Of a DNA stretch of 64,000 nt, positions 33,701 to 42,812 are shown piece after piece. How positions within the stretch are numbered: position 1 is the first letter of the stretch; every line of letters starts with the position of its first letter. The translations under genes and the position numbers were made by a program. This DNA is from Streptomyces sp. Ru62 (GTDB lineage Bacteria; Actinomycetota; Actinomycetes; Streptomycetales; Streptomycetaceae): NCBI RefSeq assembly GCF_002920615.1, contig NZ_PQSU01000026.1:85072-149071 (forward strand), in the 5' to 3' direction. The notes beneath the pieces were generated by a model that made no database searches, was not told the DNA's origin, and saw nothing but the letters and a program-made list of their open reading frames with translations.

Positions 33701-34898
33701 AGCGTTCGACGCCGATGCAGCCCGACCAGCTGTTGTAGCCGACGCCCGGGTCTCCGTACTGGGTGGAGTCGTAGTTCTTCGCCGAGGGGCAGCCCTGCTG
33801 GGTCTCGATGTAGTGCTGTTTGCCGCCGGTGGCGTAGTGCGGGTTCCAGCTGGGATCGATGTAGACCGGGTACCGGGTGGCCGAGCCTGTGAGCAGGTCG
33901 CGGTCCGGTGTCAGGGAGAGGGTGGACCCGTGGACGTCGTCGCCGACGCGGGCGATGTGCGCGCCGGCGCCGGGCCCGTGGGCGTCGGAGGCCGCTGAGC
34001 GTGTGGCGGTGAGTGCCGAGCGTGCCTGTGTGGTGGTGCCACTGGTCGAGGAGTCCCACATCAGCGGCTGCGGCGCGCTGAACATGACCTGTCCGGCGGG
34101 GGTTGCGGCTTGCAGGTTGTCGTGACCGTCGTCGGAGACGGTGACGCCGGTGGTCTGGGTGGTGAGTTTCAGGGTGGCCAGTGCGGGATCGGCCGCCGCG
34201 GCGGCGGTCTTGACGACGATCACTTCGGAGAAGCCGCCGAGTGTGTCGGCGGTCAGCCGGAGGTCGACGTCCTTGAGTACGTCGGGGTAGGTGATGGTGG
34301 CACCGGCCACGGTGGGTGTGGGCAGTTCCTGCGGCCAGGAGAAGCTCAACCGTGTCTTGCCGCTGGTCATGGTCACCAGGGGACCTGAGCCGCCGCCGGA
34401 GAAGACGAGGAGTTCGGCTGCTGCCCTGGGGCTGTAGGTGCCGTCGGAGTTCGGCTGGAGTGTGGCATCGGCAGGCACCCAGGAACCGTGGTCGCGGATG
34501 CGCTGGGGGAACAGGCTCGTCGTCCAGGTCACGGTTCCGGACGGGTTGGCCCGGACCGTGGCGGTCTCGGTGGTCAAGGCATCCACTTGGACGGGTTCGC
34601 CCGTGTCCGCTGCCTGGGTCTGCGCCTGTGCCAGGGCCGACTGCTGGACTTCCGTCATGTCTGAGTCGTCCGGCGGACGGGTGGTCCCCAGGGGGCCGTC
34701 GGGCTGACTTTCCGGCAGTGGTGGCGCGGGGGTGGAAACCGGGGACGGACCGGTGTCGTCCGCCGCCGCGGCCTGCTGCGCGGCCACGACTCCCGCGGCG
34801 GACGACGGCAGCACAAGCGTCAGGGCGAGGGCAATGGTTCTCAGCCGGACACGTATTCGCCGGCCTCTTCGTGTTCGGCCGGGGGACTGTTCAGGCAT
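30726..34898 (-). CDS. Large secreted DNRLRE-domain protein with degenerate C-terminal SGNH-hydrolase-like domain
   Basis: A 1390-aa protein with an Arg-rich start and a signal peptide (LRTIALALTLVLPSSAAGVV, cleavage near residue 46). Residues about 340-530 form a DNRLRE domain (TRYPVYIDPSWNPHYATGG; ERSYFQLAIPSAVWG). Ig/fibronectin-like modules follow (VDLTAPDPPTVKSADGHY; TAPGTHTLYVYAVDSAGN), then a C-terminal SGNH fold. The nucleophile block reads GDNLIDP, with Asn1175 where Ser is expected, although a late DHVN (His1366) remains, so it is probably a binding protein and not an esterase. It is divergent from the RHS toxin gene, and such proteins accompany secreted YD-repeat proteins in Streptomyces. 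GAGGAAA precedes the ATG. Confidence 0.75.
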   Translation of the reverse strand: MPEQSPGRTRRGRRIRVRLRTIALALTLVLPSSAAGVVAAQQAAAADDTGPSPVSTPAPPLPESQPDGPLGTTRPPDDSDMTEVQQSALAQAQTQAADTGEPVQVDALTTETATVRANPSGTVTWTTSLFPQRIRDHGSWVPADATLQPNSDGTYSPRAAAELLVFSGGGSGPLVTMTSGKTRLSFSWPQELPTPTVAGATITYPDVLKDVDLRLTADTLGGFSEVIVVKTAAAAADPALATLKLTTQTTGVTVSDDGHDNLQAATPAGQVMFSAPQPLMWDSSTSGTTTQARSALTATRSAASDAHGPGAGAHIARVGDDVHGSTLSLTPDRDLLTGSATRYPVYIDPSWNPHYATGGKQHYIETQQGCPSAKNYDSTQYGDPGVGYNSWSGCIGVERSYFQLAIPSAVWGTHIVSATVDVKENYSASCSLSSDVKLYLTGSISSSTTWNNKPSLAKYLATKSFGPACTSQPSGGFSVTSTIAQKAAAKNSSWTFALVNSQESSSDGNYFKRFANNPSMSIEYNHIPTRPSSLTAKFGTHSVGCGTSTPYPVVGKSIATTPPSLNAVISDGDKDALAATYKYWVNGGTATTTTSATVASGQNAPKLLSSTFMSGLKTGDVVGWNVHSSDGEDTSPTSSSCHFTVDLTAPDPPTVKSADGHYPEDTAGITAAGTPGTFTLSTDSATKFLYRLDVSPPTVNTPASEVIPASGNTAKITLTPTAPGTHTLYVYAVDSAGNTSGQEQYQFTALGHAGQTYTSLQDAFNNTAVTSDTSQSAGDADGVGATISLQDLKAAGWQPGGRITVDGAGFTLPDFGAASGDNVMAANQTIQMNGVTGRALVFLGFSTYGMIASQRDDSDYSSPVVPDGTAVGGSECTLGNGQYEDCQPGGPNGTITYADGTTSQSYHLNMPDWVYGSHNLAAVTLPHRNHVNGTQETRSTDIYAFSIPLKPGTPISSITLPDLSDSARQYVPGLHILGMALRDTTSAPNGAAWTSAWSAPNEGSFNYEGTDYKDQTFRIAADPSVAGSSVRIRLSNALGRSPLTIDHTTLATQSSGAAPTATPTDLTFNGGSKSVTLPVGGEIYSDPVTYTANPGHRVMISLHLVNDVPYLVQHSWATATTQYVSAVGSGDHTSDTSAGAFTGTGVYSGWFADILTGIDVTTGDARPTVAVLGDNLIDPFAADTTTTPVNRISDELATALRMNEQGIPDYGVVATGIENNRLSSDQTGQGGPAVLTRLDRDILDLPGITTVVIDEGLKDILAGTDDTTLEESYGLLRDQLRAWGIKVVYTTLTPCHGYAPCTTDNDADRADANTWITDQTDYTTPTVTYTDAEQTVAIPDPTSTADPPALMLNAGTAPSDYDPGDHVNLTADAYHAISNALDLTTLGPDA

Positions 34899-35173
34899 GC
34901 GATTTCCTCAGAAAAGCGGGGGTTCTGACGGTGTCAATCAGCGCGGAAGGACGCTAACCGCGGATCTGTGGATTGGACAAGCGAGCCGGTCCGGAAGAAT
35001 CGCGAGGGGGAGTCGGTGTACATAGCACACGGCATGCGACTCAGGGGAAACTTGAGAAATCATTGATCTTTAGTGACGTGATCATGGTCAAGAATTCATC
35101 CCGGGACAACCGTCCTACCGGCGGAGGTTGATTAGATTCCCTCCGCGTCTTGCCGAGGGGATGGGGAATTTTC
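34899..35173. promoter_or_regulatory. Divergent promoter region between the DNRLRE gene and the RHS toxin
   Basis: A 275-base spacer, visibly more AT-rich than the flanking genes (for example around 35040-35100), that must hold both promoters. No operator was recognised. Confidence 0.4.
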
Positions 35174-38100
35174 GTGGGTGAGTGGGCGAGATCCGGACAA
35201 TGGCTTGAAAAGCTGGTCCGGCGGAGATCTTCTACGCGGATCTGGCTTGTTCTGATTGCATTGCTGGCGCTGATCGCGCCTCTCGCCGTGGCCGATCCGG
35301 CTTTGGCGGCAGAGGCAAAACGGGCTGATCACCTCATCAAGGCTCAGAAGGAAAAGTCCGTTCCGGTCACCGCTGTCCGCGGTCGCTCGGTCAAGCACCC
35401 GCGTATGAGGTCTTGGAATGCGGGCGCCGCCAGGAAGACCTGGCCGGCGTCGGGCGAAGCCGACACGGCACTGCCCCCTGTCGCGAAGAACCCGCACGAG
35501 CGTGCCGCGGCTACGGTCCGGGCCGGTCACCTGCCGGTCTCCCTGGCGCCCGTGACGAACGGCCGCAACCCCGCCCCCGCCGGCACCAAGTTGCACGTGT
35601 CGCTGCCCGGCCAGGCCAAAGCCGGGAAACTGGGCGTGCACGGCGTCGTCTTCACCCTGCGGGCGGACGGCGCGACGCCCGGCGGCCGAGCGCACGTCGG
35701 CCTCGATTACACGGACTTCCGCGACGCCTACGGCGGCGACTGGGCCTCCCGCCTCCACCTGGTGCAACTGCCCGCATGCGCGCTGACCACCCCCACCGCC
35801 CCCCACTGCCGCAAACAGACCCCGCTCGGCTCCTCCAACGACGCCCGGACCGAGACGGTCTCCGCCGACGTCACCCTGCCCGCACAGCACTCGCAGCAGC
35901 CCCAGTCGATGGTGCTGGCTGCTGTGGCCGGCACCTCCGGCGGCGGTGGCAGCTACGCCGCCACGTCCCTGGCTTCCTCGGGGCAGTGGTCGGCCGGCAG
36001 TTCCAGTGGTGCGTTCAGCTACTCCTATCCCATCGCGCTGCCCGACGTCCCCGGCAGCCTCGCCCCGAGTGTGTCCCTGGACTACAGCTCGCAGAGCGTG
36101 GACGGACGGACGTCCTCCACGAACGCCCAGGCATCCTGGATCGGTGACGGCTGGGACTACGAACCGGGCTTCGTCGAGCGCAGCTATCCCGCCTGCTCCG
36201 ACGACGCCGCGAACCAGACACCGAAGACCTCCGACCAGTGCTGGTCCGACGCGGCCGACACGCTGACGCTGTCGCTGAACGGCTCGTCCAACACCCTCGT
36301 CCACGACGACGCCACCGACACCTGGCACCCGCAGAGCGACAACGGCGAGAAGATCGAGATCAGGACCGACACGGTCAACGGCGACAACGACAACGAGTAC
36401 TTCGTCGTCACCACCGCCGACGGCACCAAGTACTACTTCGGTCGCAACCGCCTGCCCGGCTGGGCCACCGGGAACGCGACCACCAACTCGGTGTTCAGCA
36501 CACCGGTCTACGGCAACGACACCGGTGAGCCCTGCCACGCGGCCACTTTCGCCGACTCCTGGTGCCAGCAGGCATACCGCTGGAACCTCGACTACACCGT
36601 CGACCGGCACGGCAACGCCATCAGCTACTGGTACACGCCCGAGACCAACTACTACGGCCGGGACAACTCCACCACCCCCACGCCGTACACCCGCGGCGGC
36701 TACCTGTCGAAGATCCAGTACGGCCAGTCGGACGGCAAGGTCTACGACAGCACCGCACCGGCCATGGCCCAGGTCTTCTTCGACACCGCCGAGCGTTGTC
36801 TGCCCGACTCCTCCTTCGACTGCGCCGCGTCGAAGATGACCACCGCTAACGCCTCGCACTGGCCGGACGTCCCCGTCGACCAGGTCTGCTCGTCCTCCGG
36901 CAGCTGCGACAACCACGGCCCGGCCTTCTACACCACCCGGCGCCTGACGGGCATCCGCACCCAGGTCCTGGTCGGCACCGCCTACCAGGACGTGGACGCC
37001 TGGTCGCTGACCCACACTTTTCCGGCGACCGGGGACACCACCACACCGTCGCTGTGGCTGAGCCAGATCGTCCACACCGGCAAGGACGGCGGCAGTCTGG
37101 ACCTGCCCCCGGTGCAGTTCGCCGGGCAGGCGCTCGCGAACCGGGTCGACGGCCTGGACGGCTACCAGCCCATCACCCGCTACCGGATGACCACCCTCAC
37201 CACCGAGTCCGGCGAAGTCATCACGGTCAACTACAGCGCACCCCAGTGCCACCGCGCGGGCACCCAGGTGCTGCCCTCCAGCGAGGACGGCAACACCTAC
37301 CGCTGCTATCCGCAGTACTGGACACCACCGGGGCAGACCACGCCCCAGCTGGACTGGTTCAACAAGTTCGTCGTCAACACAGTCACCGTCCAGGACCCCA
37401 AGGGGCACGGCCTTCCCGTCCAGACCTCCTACACCTACGTCGGCGACCCGGCCTGGCACTACAACGACGACCCGCTCACCCAGGCCAAGTACCGCACCTG
37501 GAACCAGTGGCGCGGCTACGGCACGGTCGAGACCCGCACCGGCACCGCACCGGAGAAGATCACCCTCTCCCGCGAGACCTTCTTCCGCGGCATGGACGGC
37601 GACAAAACCTCCTCCGGCACCCGCAGCGTCACCCTCAAGGACAGCACGGGCGACGACACGCAGAAGGACTCCGACTGGCTCGCCGGCCAGACCTTCGAAG
37701 CGCAGTCGTACAACGGCGACGGCGGAGCACTGCTGTCGGACGGCATCACCGACCCCTGGAACTCGGCCCCGACGGCGACCCAGTCGCGCACCAAGAGCGG
37801 CCTCGACCCGCTGATCGCCCGCCGCGCCAACACCCAGCGGGTCCGCACGATCACCACCAAGGCGGACGGAACCAAGCAGACCACGGAGATCGACTACACC
37901 CTGGACAACTCCACCGGTCTGCCGACCGCCGTGGAGGACAAGGGCGACGCCGACACACCGGGTGACGAGACCTGCACCCGCACCTGGTACGCCAAGGACT
38001 CCGACGGCGCCACGCTGCCCATGCCGCGCCGGGTCCAGGAGGTCTCAGTCGGCTGCTCGGCCACCCCGGCCTACCCACAGGACCTGGTCAGTGACGACCT

Positions 38101-41100
38101 GACCTTCTTCGACAACGCCACCGACAACACGGCGGTCCCCACCAAGGGCGACGTGACGATGGTGCAGAAGGCCGACTCTGTGGCGGCCGACGGCACCGTC
38201 CACTACATCACCGCCCTGAAGAACACCTACGACGCCTACGGCCGCGAGCTGACCGAGACCGACGGCGACAACCGCACCACGACCACCGCCTACAGCCCGG
38301 CCACCGGAGCGGCCCCGACCTCCGTCACGGTCACCAAGCCCAAGGTCACCGGGCAGACCACCGGCTTCACCACCACGACCACCCTGGACCCGGCCCGCGG
38401 CCTCGACCTGAAGACCACCGACGCGGCCGGCTACTCCACCACCAGCGCCTACGACCCGCTGGGCCGTCTCACCGCCGTCTGGAAACCGGGCTTCTCCACC
38501 TCCAACAACCCCAACACCAAATACAGCTACAACCTCACCCCCGACACCACGTCCTCGGTCACCACCCAGACCCTCGACGACGACAACACCTACCGCAGCT
38601 CCATCGCCATCTACGACTCGATGCTGCGGCCGAGGGAGACCCAGACCGCGACCGTCGACGGCGGCCGCACCATCACCGACACCGTCTACGACAGCCACGG
38701 ATGGCCGGTCAGCACCTCCGACGCCTACTACAACTCCGGCGCCCCCTCCGCGACCCTGGTCGACGCACCCGACAACCAGACCCCCTCACAGACCGGCACC
38801 GTCTACGACGGCGCGGGACGCGTGGCCGCGTCGATCGCCTACCACTTCGCCTCCGAGACCTGGCGGACCACCACCGCCTACCCCGGCTCCGACCGCGTCG
38901 ACGTCACCCCGCCGCAAGGCGCCACGCCCACCACGACCTTCACCGACGCACGCGGTCAGCTCGTCGAGCTGCTCCGCTACCACGGCACCACACCCACCGG
39001 TACGGCGGACACCGTCAGCTACACCTACGACGCGGCAGGCCACCAGACAGGCCAGGACGACCACCAGGGACACACCTGGAGCAGCGGCTACGACCTGCTC
39101 GGCCGCCGCACCTCCCAGACGGACCCCGACACCGGCACCTCGTCCTCCGCCTACGACAACGCCGGCCAACTGCTCAGCACCACCGACAACCGCGGCAAGA
39201 CCATCGCGTACACCTACGACGAGATGGGCCGCAAGAAGGCCGAGTACGACATCACCGGCGGCGCCCAGCCGTCGACGGCCAACGAACTGGCGTCGTGGAC
39301 CTACGACACGCTCAAGAAGGGCGAGCCGACCTCCTCCACCCGTTACGTAGGCGGCACCGGCGGCGCCGCCTACACGGACAAGATCCTCGGCTACGACAGC
39401 CACGGCTGGGTCCAGGCCACCCAACTCGTCGTCCCCTCCACCGAGGGCGCCCTGGCCGGGAACTACATCCACCAGAACCACTACAACCTGACGGGAACCG
39501 TCTCCAGCTACACCGACCAGGACCCGACCACCGTCAACCTCCCGCAGGAGACGGTCGCCTACACCTACGACGCCTTCGGCCGCCCCGTCGCCGTCGGCGG
39601 GGTCAACGGCTGGGAGTACGTCAACAAGCTCACCTACACCGAGTTCGACGAGCCCTACCAGTTCACCTACGGCACCACGGGCAACTTCGCCCAGCAGACC
39701 CTCACCTACGACGACCAGACCCACCGGCTCACCGGCTCCACCACCGTGACCCAGTCGGGCGCCGCGATCGCCGACCAGACCTCCTACGCGTACCAGCCGT
39801 CCGGGAACGTCACCAGGATCACGGACAAACTGGAGACCGGCCAGACCGACACCCAGTGCTTCGCCTACGACTGGGCGCAGCGCCTGCAGTCCGCCTGGAC
39901 AGCCACCGACGCCTGCGCGGCCTCTCCCGCCCCCGCAGCCTCCTCCATGGTCGGCGGCCCGTCACCGTACTGGCAGTCCTGGACCTACGACGCCACCGGC
40001 GCCCGGGCCACCCAGGTCGACCACGACACCACCGGCGACACCAGCCACGACGCGACGTCGAGCTACACCCCGTTCGCCGCGGGCAAGGGCCCTGCCCACG
40101 CCGTGTCCCAGGTGGACAAGGTGGTACCGGGCGACTCGGCGTCCGACACCACCAACGCCTACACCTACGACGAGGACGGCAACGTCCACACCCGCACCAC
40201 CCGCTCGGGCACCGACACCTTCACCTACAACGACGAGGGCCGGCTGTCCGACCTGTCCTCCACCGGCAGCGCGGGCGACACGACATACCTGTACGACGCC
40301 GACGGCAGCCTCCTGATCCGCCGTAGCCCCGACGCCACCACCCTCTATACCGGCGACGAGGAGATCACCCTCAAGAAGAACGCCACCAGCTGTGACGGCA
40401 TCCGCTACATCTCCCTCGCCGGGCAGACGGTCGCAACCCACTCCTCCGACGGCCACGTCACCTATCTGATCCCCGACCGGCAGGGCACCAGCACCCTGGC
40501 CGTCGACTCCCAGAGCCAGGCGGTCACCCGCCGCCAGTACAAGCCCTTCGGCGAGTCACGTGACCAGTCCGGAACCTGGACAGCGGGACAGCGCGGTTAC
40601 GTCGGCGGCACCCAGGACGACAACACCGGCCTGACCAACCTCGGCGCCCGCGAATACGACCCCGTCATCGGCCGCTTCCTCAGCCCCGACCCCCTGCTGG
40701 ACCCCGGCTCACCACAGACCTGGAACGCCTACGACTACGCCGGCGACTCCCCGGTCACCGAGTCCGACCCCTCGGGTCTGTGCATGGCCGACCAGTGCGG
40801 CATCGGCTACCCCATCGGCGGCACCGGCACCAGCAAGAGCAACCCCAAGCGCTACGTCGACACCGGCCCCGTCGACCCCGGCGGCGCCGGCCACAACAGC
40901 GCCGTCTGCCACCACGGCCACTGCTCCGACGGCCACTCCATCGGCTACAGCGGCGGCAACATCAGCAAGAAGACCTACGACCCCCAGGCCGAGTCCCGCG
41001 CGGTCGCCCGCGCCAAAGCCACGGCCGACGCCACGGTCGCGGCGGCCAAGAAGCAGGCCGGCGGCCTCAAGCACCGCCTGCTGAACATGGTCGCCGACGT

Positions 41101-42214
41101 CATCGGCGTAACAGACGCCTACAACTGCTTCACCAAGGGCGACGTCATGGGCTGCATCAACACAGCCCTCACCGCGGTCCCGTGGGGCAAGGTCTTCAAA
41201 GCCATCAAGGTGGGCATCGAGGCCCTGGCGATCTGGCGCGCCCTCGACCGCGCCTACACCGCCGTCAAGGACGCCGAAGAAGCCGCACGACTCGCCGAGG
41301 ACGCCCTCAAGGCCGAACACGCCATAGAAGAGGCCAGAGTCGCGGAAAGCGCCGGCACCGACGCCGCGGAAGGCGTGGCCTGCGCCGTCCACAGCTTCGT
41401 CGCCGCCACCGCGGTACGCCTCGCCGACGGCACCTCCAAACCCATCAGCGACATCAAACCCGGCGACACCGTCCTGGCCACCGACCCGCAGACCGGTGTC
41501 ACGGCACCCGAGAAGGTCCAGCAGGTCATCGTCACCACGACCGACAAGGACTTCACCACCCTCACCCTCGACACGGCCCCCACCCGCGGCCCGCCCCACC
41601 ACACCAAGCACCACACCGAAACCCTCACCACCACCTGGCACCACCCCTTCTGGGACGCCACCCACCACCGCTGGACCGACGCCCACAACCTCACCCCCGG
41701 CACGGAACTGCGCCAGCCCGACGGCACCACCGTGCTGGTCACCAAGGTCCACAACTTCCACCAGCACCACACCACCTACGACCTCACCGTCGGCACCCTG
41801 CACACGTACTATGTACTCGCCGGGGCCGCGCCGGTCCTCGTTCACAACTGCGGCACCGCGAACGGCGGAAAGTATGGGGATTTGCAACCTGCTGGAGCAG
41901 GAAATGAGATCAATCATATCCCTGCCAACGCATCCAGCCCTCTCAGTAAGTACAGCGGACCGTCGATTCGGATGGATTACGCCGACCATCGCGCGGTTTA
42001 CAGCACTGGGTCATCACTCGCCTCGAAGGCTTGGCGCATGAGGCAGAAAGAACTGATAGACGCTGGCGATTTCCGAGGCGCCATACAAATGGACGTAGAT
42101 GACATTCGCGCCCGCTTCGGCAACAAATACGATGAGGCGATCACGGAGATGTGGATGAGCCTCAGTCAGAATAAGGCCCTTCGAAAATGGGCCACAGATC
42201 GACAGAATCCCTAG
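35174..42214 (+). CDS. Secreted RHS/YD-repeat polymorphic toxin with HINT domain and HNH-like nuclease tip
   Basis: A 2346-aa exported toxin. It has a signal peptide (RRR then WLVLIALLALIAPLAV, cleavage near residue 46), a SpvB/TcdB-like N-terminal part (YPIALPDVPGSLAPSVSLDY), many YD repeats (YDPLGRLTAVW; YDEMGRKKAEYD) and the RHS core end EYDPVIGRFLSPDPL (near 1827). A HINT autoprotease runs from Cys2070 (CAVHSFVAATAV) to VLVHN/C2226. The tip, 121 residues, has EINHIPA and DYADHRAVYSTGSS, resembling HNH/Endo VII-type nucleases (moderate confidence). GTG 35174 is chosen for GGGGA upstream; TTG 35150 is possible. A 17-bp att-like site lies within codons 2209-2214. Confidence 0.88.
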   Translation: MGEWARSGQWLEKLVRRRSSTRIWLVLIALLALIAPLAVADPALAAEAKRADHLIKAQKEKSVPVTAVRGRSVKHPRMRSWNAGAARKTWPASGEADTALPPVAKNPHERAAATVRAGHLPVSLAPVTNGRNPAPAGTKLHVSLPGQAKAGKLGVHGVVFTLRADGATPGGRAHVGLDYTDFRDAYGGDWASRLHLVQLPACALTTPTAPHCRKQTPLGSSNDARTETVSADVTLPAQHSQQPQSMVLAAVAGTSGGGGSYAATSLASSGQWSAGSSSGAFSYSYPIALPDVPGSLAPSVSLDYSSQSVDGRTSSTNAQASWIGDGWDYEPGFVERSYPACSDDAANQTPKTSDQCWSDAADTLTLSLNGSSNTLVHDDATDTWHPQSDNGEKIEIRTDTVNGDNDNEYFVVTTADGTKYYFGRNRLPGWATGNATTNSVFSTPVYGNDTGEPCHAATFADSWCQQAYRWNLDYTVDRHGNAISYWYTPETNYYGRDNSTTPTPYTRGGYLSKIQYGQSDGKVYDSTAPAMAQVFFDTAERCLPDSSFDCAASKMTTANASHWPDVPVDQVCSSSGSCDNHGPAFYTTRRLTGIRTQVLVGTAYQDVDAWSLTHTFPATGDTTTPSLWLSQIVHTGKDGGSLDLPPVQFAGQALANRVDGLDGYQPITRYRMTTLTTESGEVITVNYSAPQCHRAGTQVLPSSEDGNTYRCYPQYWTPPGQTTPQLDWFNKFVVNTVTVQDPKGHGLPVQTSYTYVGDPAWHYNDDPLTQAKYRTWNQWRGYGTVETRTGTAPEKITLSRETFFRGMDGDKTSSGTRSVTLKDSTGDDTQKDSDWLAGQTFEAQSYNGDGGALLSDGITDPWNSAPTATQSRTKSGLDPLIARRANTQRVRTITTKADGTKQTTEIDYTLDNSTGLPTAVEDKGDADTPGDETCTRTWYAKDSDGATLPMPRRVQEVSVGCSATPAYPQDLVSDDLTFFDNATDNTAVPTKGDVTMVQKADSVAADGTVHYITALKNTYDAYGRELTETDGDNRTTTTAYSPATGAAPTSVTVTKPKVTGQTTGFTTTTTLDPARGLDLKTTDAAGYSTTSAYDPLGRLTAVWKPGFSTSNNPNTKYSYNLTPDTTSSVTTQTLDDDNTYRSSIAIYDSMLRPRETQTATVDGGRTITDTVYDSHGWPVSTSDAYYNSGAPSATLVDAPDNQTPSQTGTVYDGAGRVAASIAYHFASETWRTTTAYPGSDRVDVTPPQGATPTTTFTDARGQLVELLRYHGTTPTGTADTVSYTYDAAGHQTGQDDHQGHTWSSGYDLLGRRTSQTDPDTGTSSSAYDNAGQLLSTTDNRGKTIAYTYDEMGRKKAEYDITGGAQPSTANELASWTYDTLKKGEPTSSTRYVGGTGGAAYTDKILGYDSHGWVQATQLVVPSTEGALAGNYIHQNHYNLTGTVSSYTDQDPTTVNLPQETVAYTYDAFGRPVAVGGVNGWEYVNKLTYTEFDEPYQFTYGTTGNFAQQTLTYDDQTHRLTGSTTVTQSGAAIADQTSYAYQPSGNVTRITDKLETGQTDTQCFAYDWAQRLQSAWTATDACAASPAPAASSMVGGPSPYWQSWTYDATGARATQVDHDTTGDTSHDATSSYTPFAAGKGPAHAVSQVDKVVPGDSASDTTNAYTYDEDGNVHTRTTRSGTDTFTYNDEGRLSDLSSTGSAGDTTYLYDADGSLLIRRSPDATTLYTGDEEITLKKNATSCDGIRYISLAGQTVATHSSDGHVTYLIPDRQGTSTLAVDSQSQAVTRRQYKPFGESRDQSGTWTAGQRGYVGGTQDDNTGLTNLGAREYDPVIGRFLSPDPLLDPGSPQTWNAYDYAGDSPVTESDPSGLCMADQCGIGYPIGGTGTSKSNPKRYVDTGPVDPGGAGHNSAVCHHGHCSDGHSIGYSGGNISKKTYDPQAESRAVARAKATADATVAAAKKQAGGLKHRLLNMVADVIGVTDAYNCFTKGDVMGCINTALTAVPWGKVFKAIKVGIEALAIWRALDRAYTAVKDAEEAARLAEDALKAEHAIEEARVAESAGTDAAEGVACAVHSFVAATAVRLADGTSKPISDIKPGDTVLATDPQTGVTAPEKVQQVIVTTTDKDFTTLTLDTAPTRGPPHHTKHHTETLTTTWHHPFWDATHHRWTDAHNLTPGTELRQPDGTTVLVTKVHNFHQHHTTYDLTVGTLHTYYVLAGAAPVLVHNCGTANGGKYGDLQPAGAGNEINHIPANASSPLSKYSGPSIRMDYADHRAVYSTGSSLASKAWRMRQKELIDAGDFRGAIQMDVDDIRARFGNKYDEAITEMWMSLSQNKALRKWATDRQNP
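41798..41814. repeat. Left 17-bp att-like core of the AICE, inside the toxin gene
   Basis: CTGCACACGTACTATGT, identical to 50310-50326 and in the same codon phase (Leu-His-Thr-Tyr-Tyr-Val). To the left is the RHS/HINT body and to the right the current toxin tip. Beyond the 17 bases the two copies differ at synonymous positions, as expected where two different but homologous coding ends meet at a crossover. Confidence 0.6.
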
Positions 42215-42242
42215 ATGTTGCAGAGAAAGAAGTGAGATTCGG

Positions 42243-42728
42243 GTGTCGTCGGACTGGAAAGTTGAGATCGTTGAGTGTGGTGACCTCGTGCAAGACGATG
42301 ACGAGGTCACTCCTCCCGATGAGGCTGAGCGTCGGTGGAATCGTTATGTCGAGCTGGCTGATTCGGTGACCGGCGACGAAGGCCCAGCTGGTGTCGCTGC
42401 GATCGTTTCTTCCTTGAAGGCTGAGGAGGATTACGGGGCCTACCAGGCGGCGCATGCAGCTTTGGATCGCTTCCCTCGGGCGGATCTCGGTCAGGGAGTG
42501 GCCGATGCGGCCAAGGAACTTCTTTCCATCCCCCAGGATGGGAGTGGGAATGTTCTGCTAATCCTGGCCCAGGCTGGCCCTGTGGCGGTGAATGCCTTCA
42601 ATGAAGCTATTCGGTCAATCGATCCAGGCGTTCGGGTCGCGATTCGCGAACTTGTAGAGTTTCACGAATCTGAGGAGTGGCTCTCTGAGGGCAGTGTCCA
42701 GAACGTTCTTCTGATGCCGCGGACGTAG
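42243..42728 (+). CDS. Probable immunity protein for the RHS toxin tip
   Basis: A 161-aa soluble, acidic, largely helical protein 28 bases behind the toxin gene on the same strand, the standard position for the cognate immunity protein. The helix-rich middle (EDYGAYQAAHAALDRF; AAKELLSIPQDGSGNVLLIL) hints at a short HEAT-like repeat fold. Codon use is much less GC-biased at third positions than in the toxin body, as is usual for tip-immunity cassettes acquired from elsewhere. No family was recognised with certainty; the assignment rests on position. The start is GTG 42243. Confidence 0.65.
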   Translation: MSSDWKVEIVECGDLVQDDDEVTPPDEAERRWNRYVELADSVTGDEGPAGVAAIVSSLKAEEDYGAYQAAHAALDRFPRADLGQGVADAAKELLSIPQDGSGNVLLILAQAGPVAVNAFNEAIRSIDPGVRVAIRELVEFHESEEWLSEGSVQNVLLMPRT

Positions 42729-42744
42729 CCTGGCAGTGTGAATT

Positions 42745-42782
42745 CGAAAGCCCCACGGGCAGTGGTGCCGGTGGGGCTTTCG
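42745..42782. terminator. Terminator between immunity gene and integrase gene
   Basis: Twelve-base perfect arms (CGAAAGCCCCAC and complement) with an inner GCA/TGC pair, between convergent genes. A hairpin of the same design stands at the equivalent place at 51083-51119. Confidence 0.85.
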
Positions 42783-42789
42783 GGCGTCT

Positions 42790-42811
42790 TGACGGCAACG
42801 CTGACGGCAAC
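42790..42811. repeat. Arm-type repeats at the int end of the AICE
   Basis: TGACGGCAAC occurs twice (42790-42799 and 42802-42811), directly beyond the integrase stop. Related pairs stand at 50199-50220 and 51127-51149. Position and spacing suit integrase arm-binding sites of attP. Confidence 0.55.
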
Positions 42812-42812
42812 G

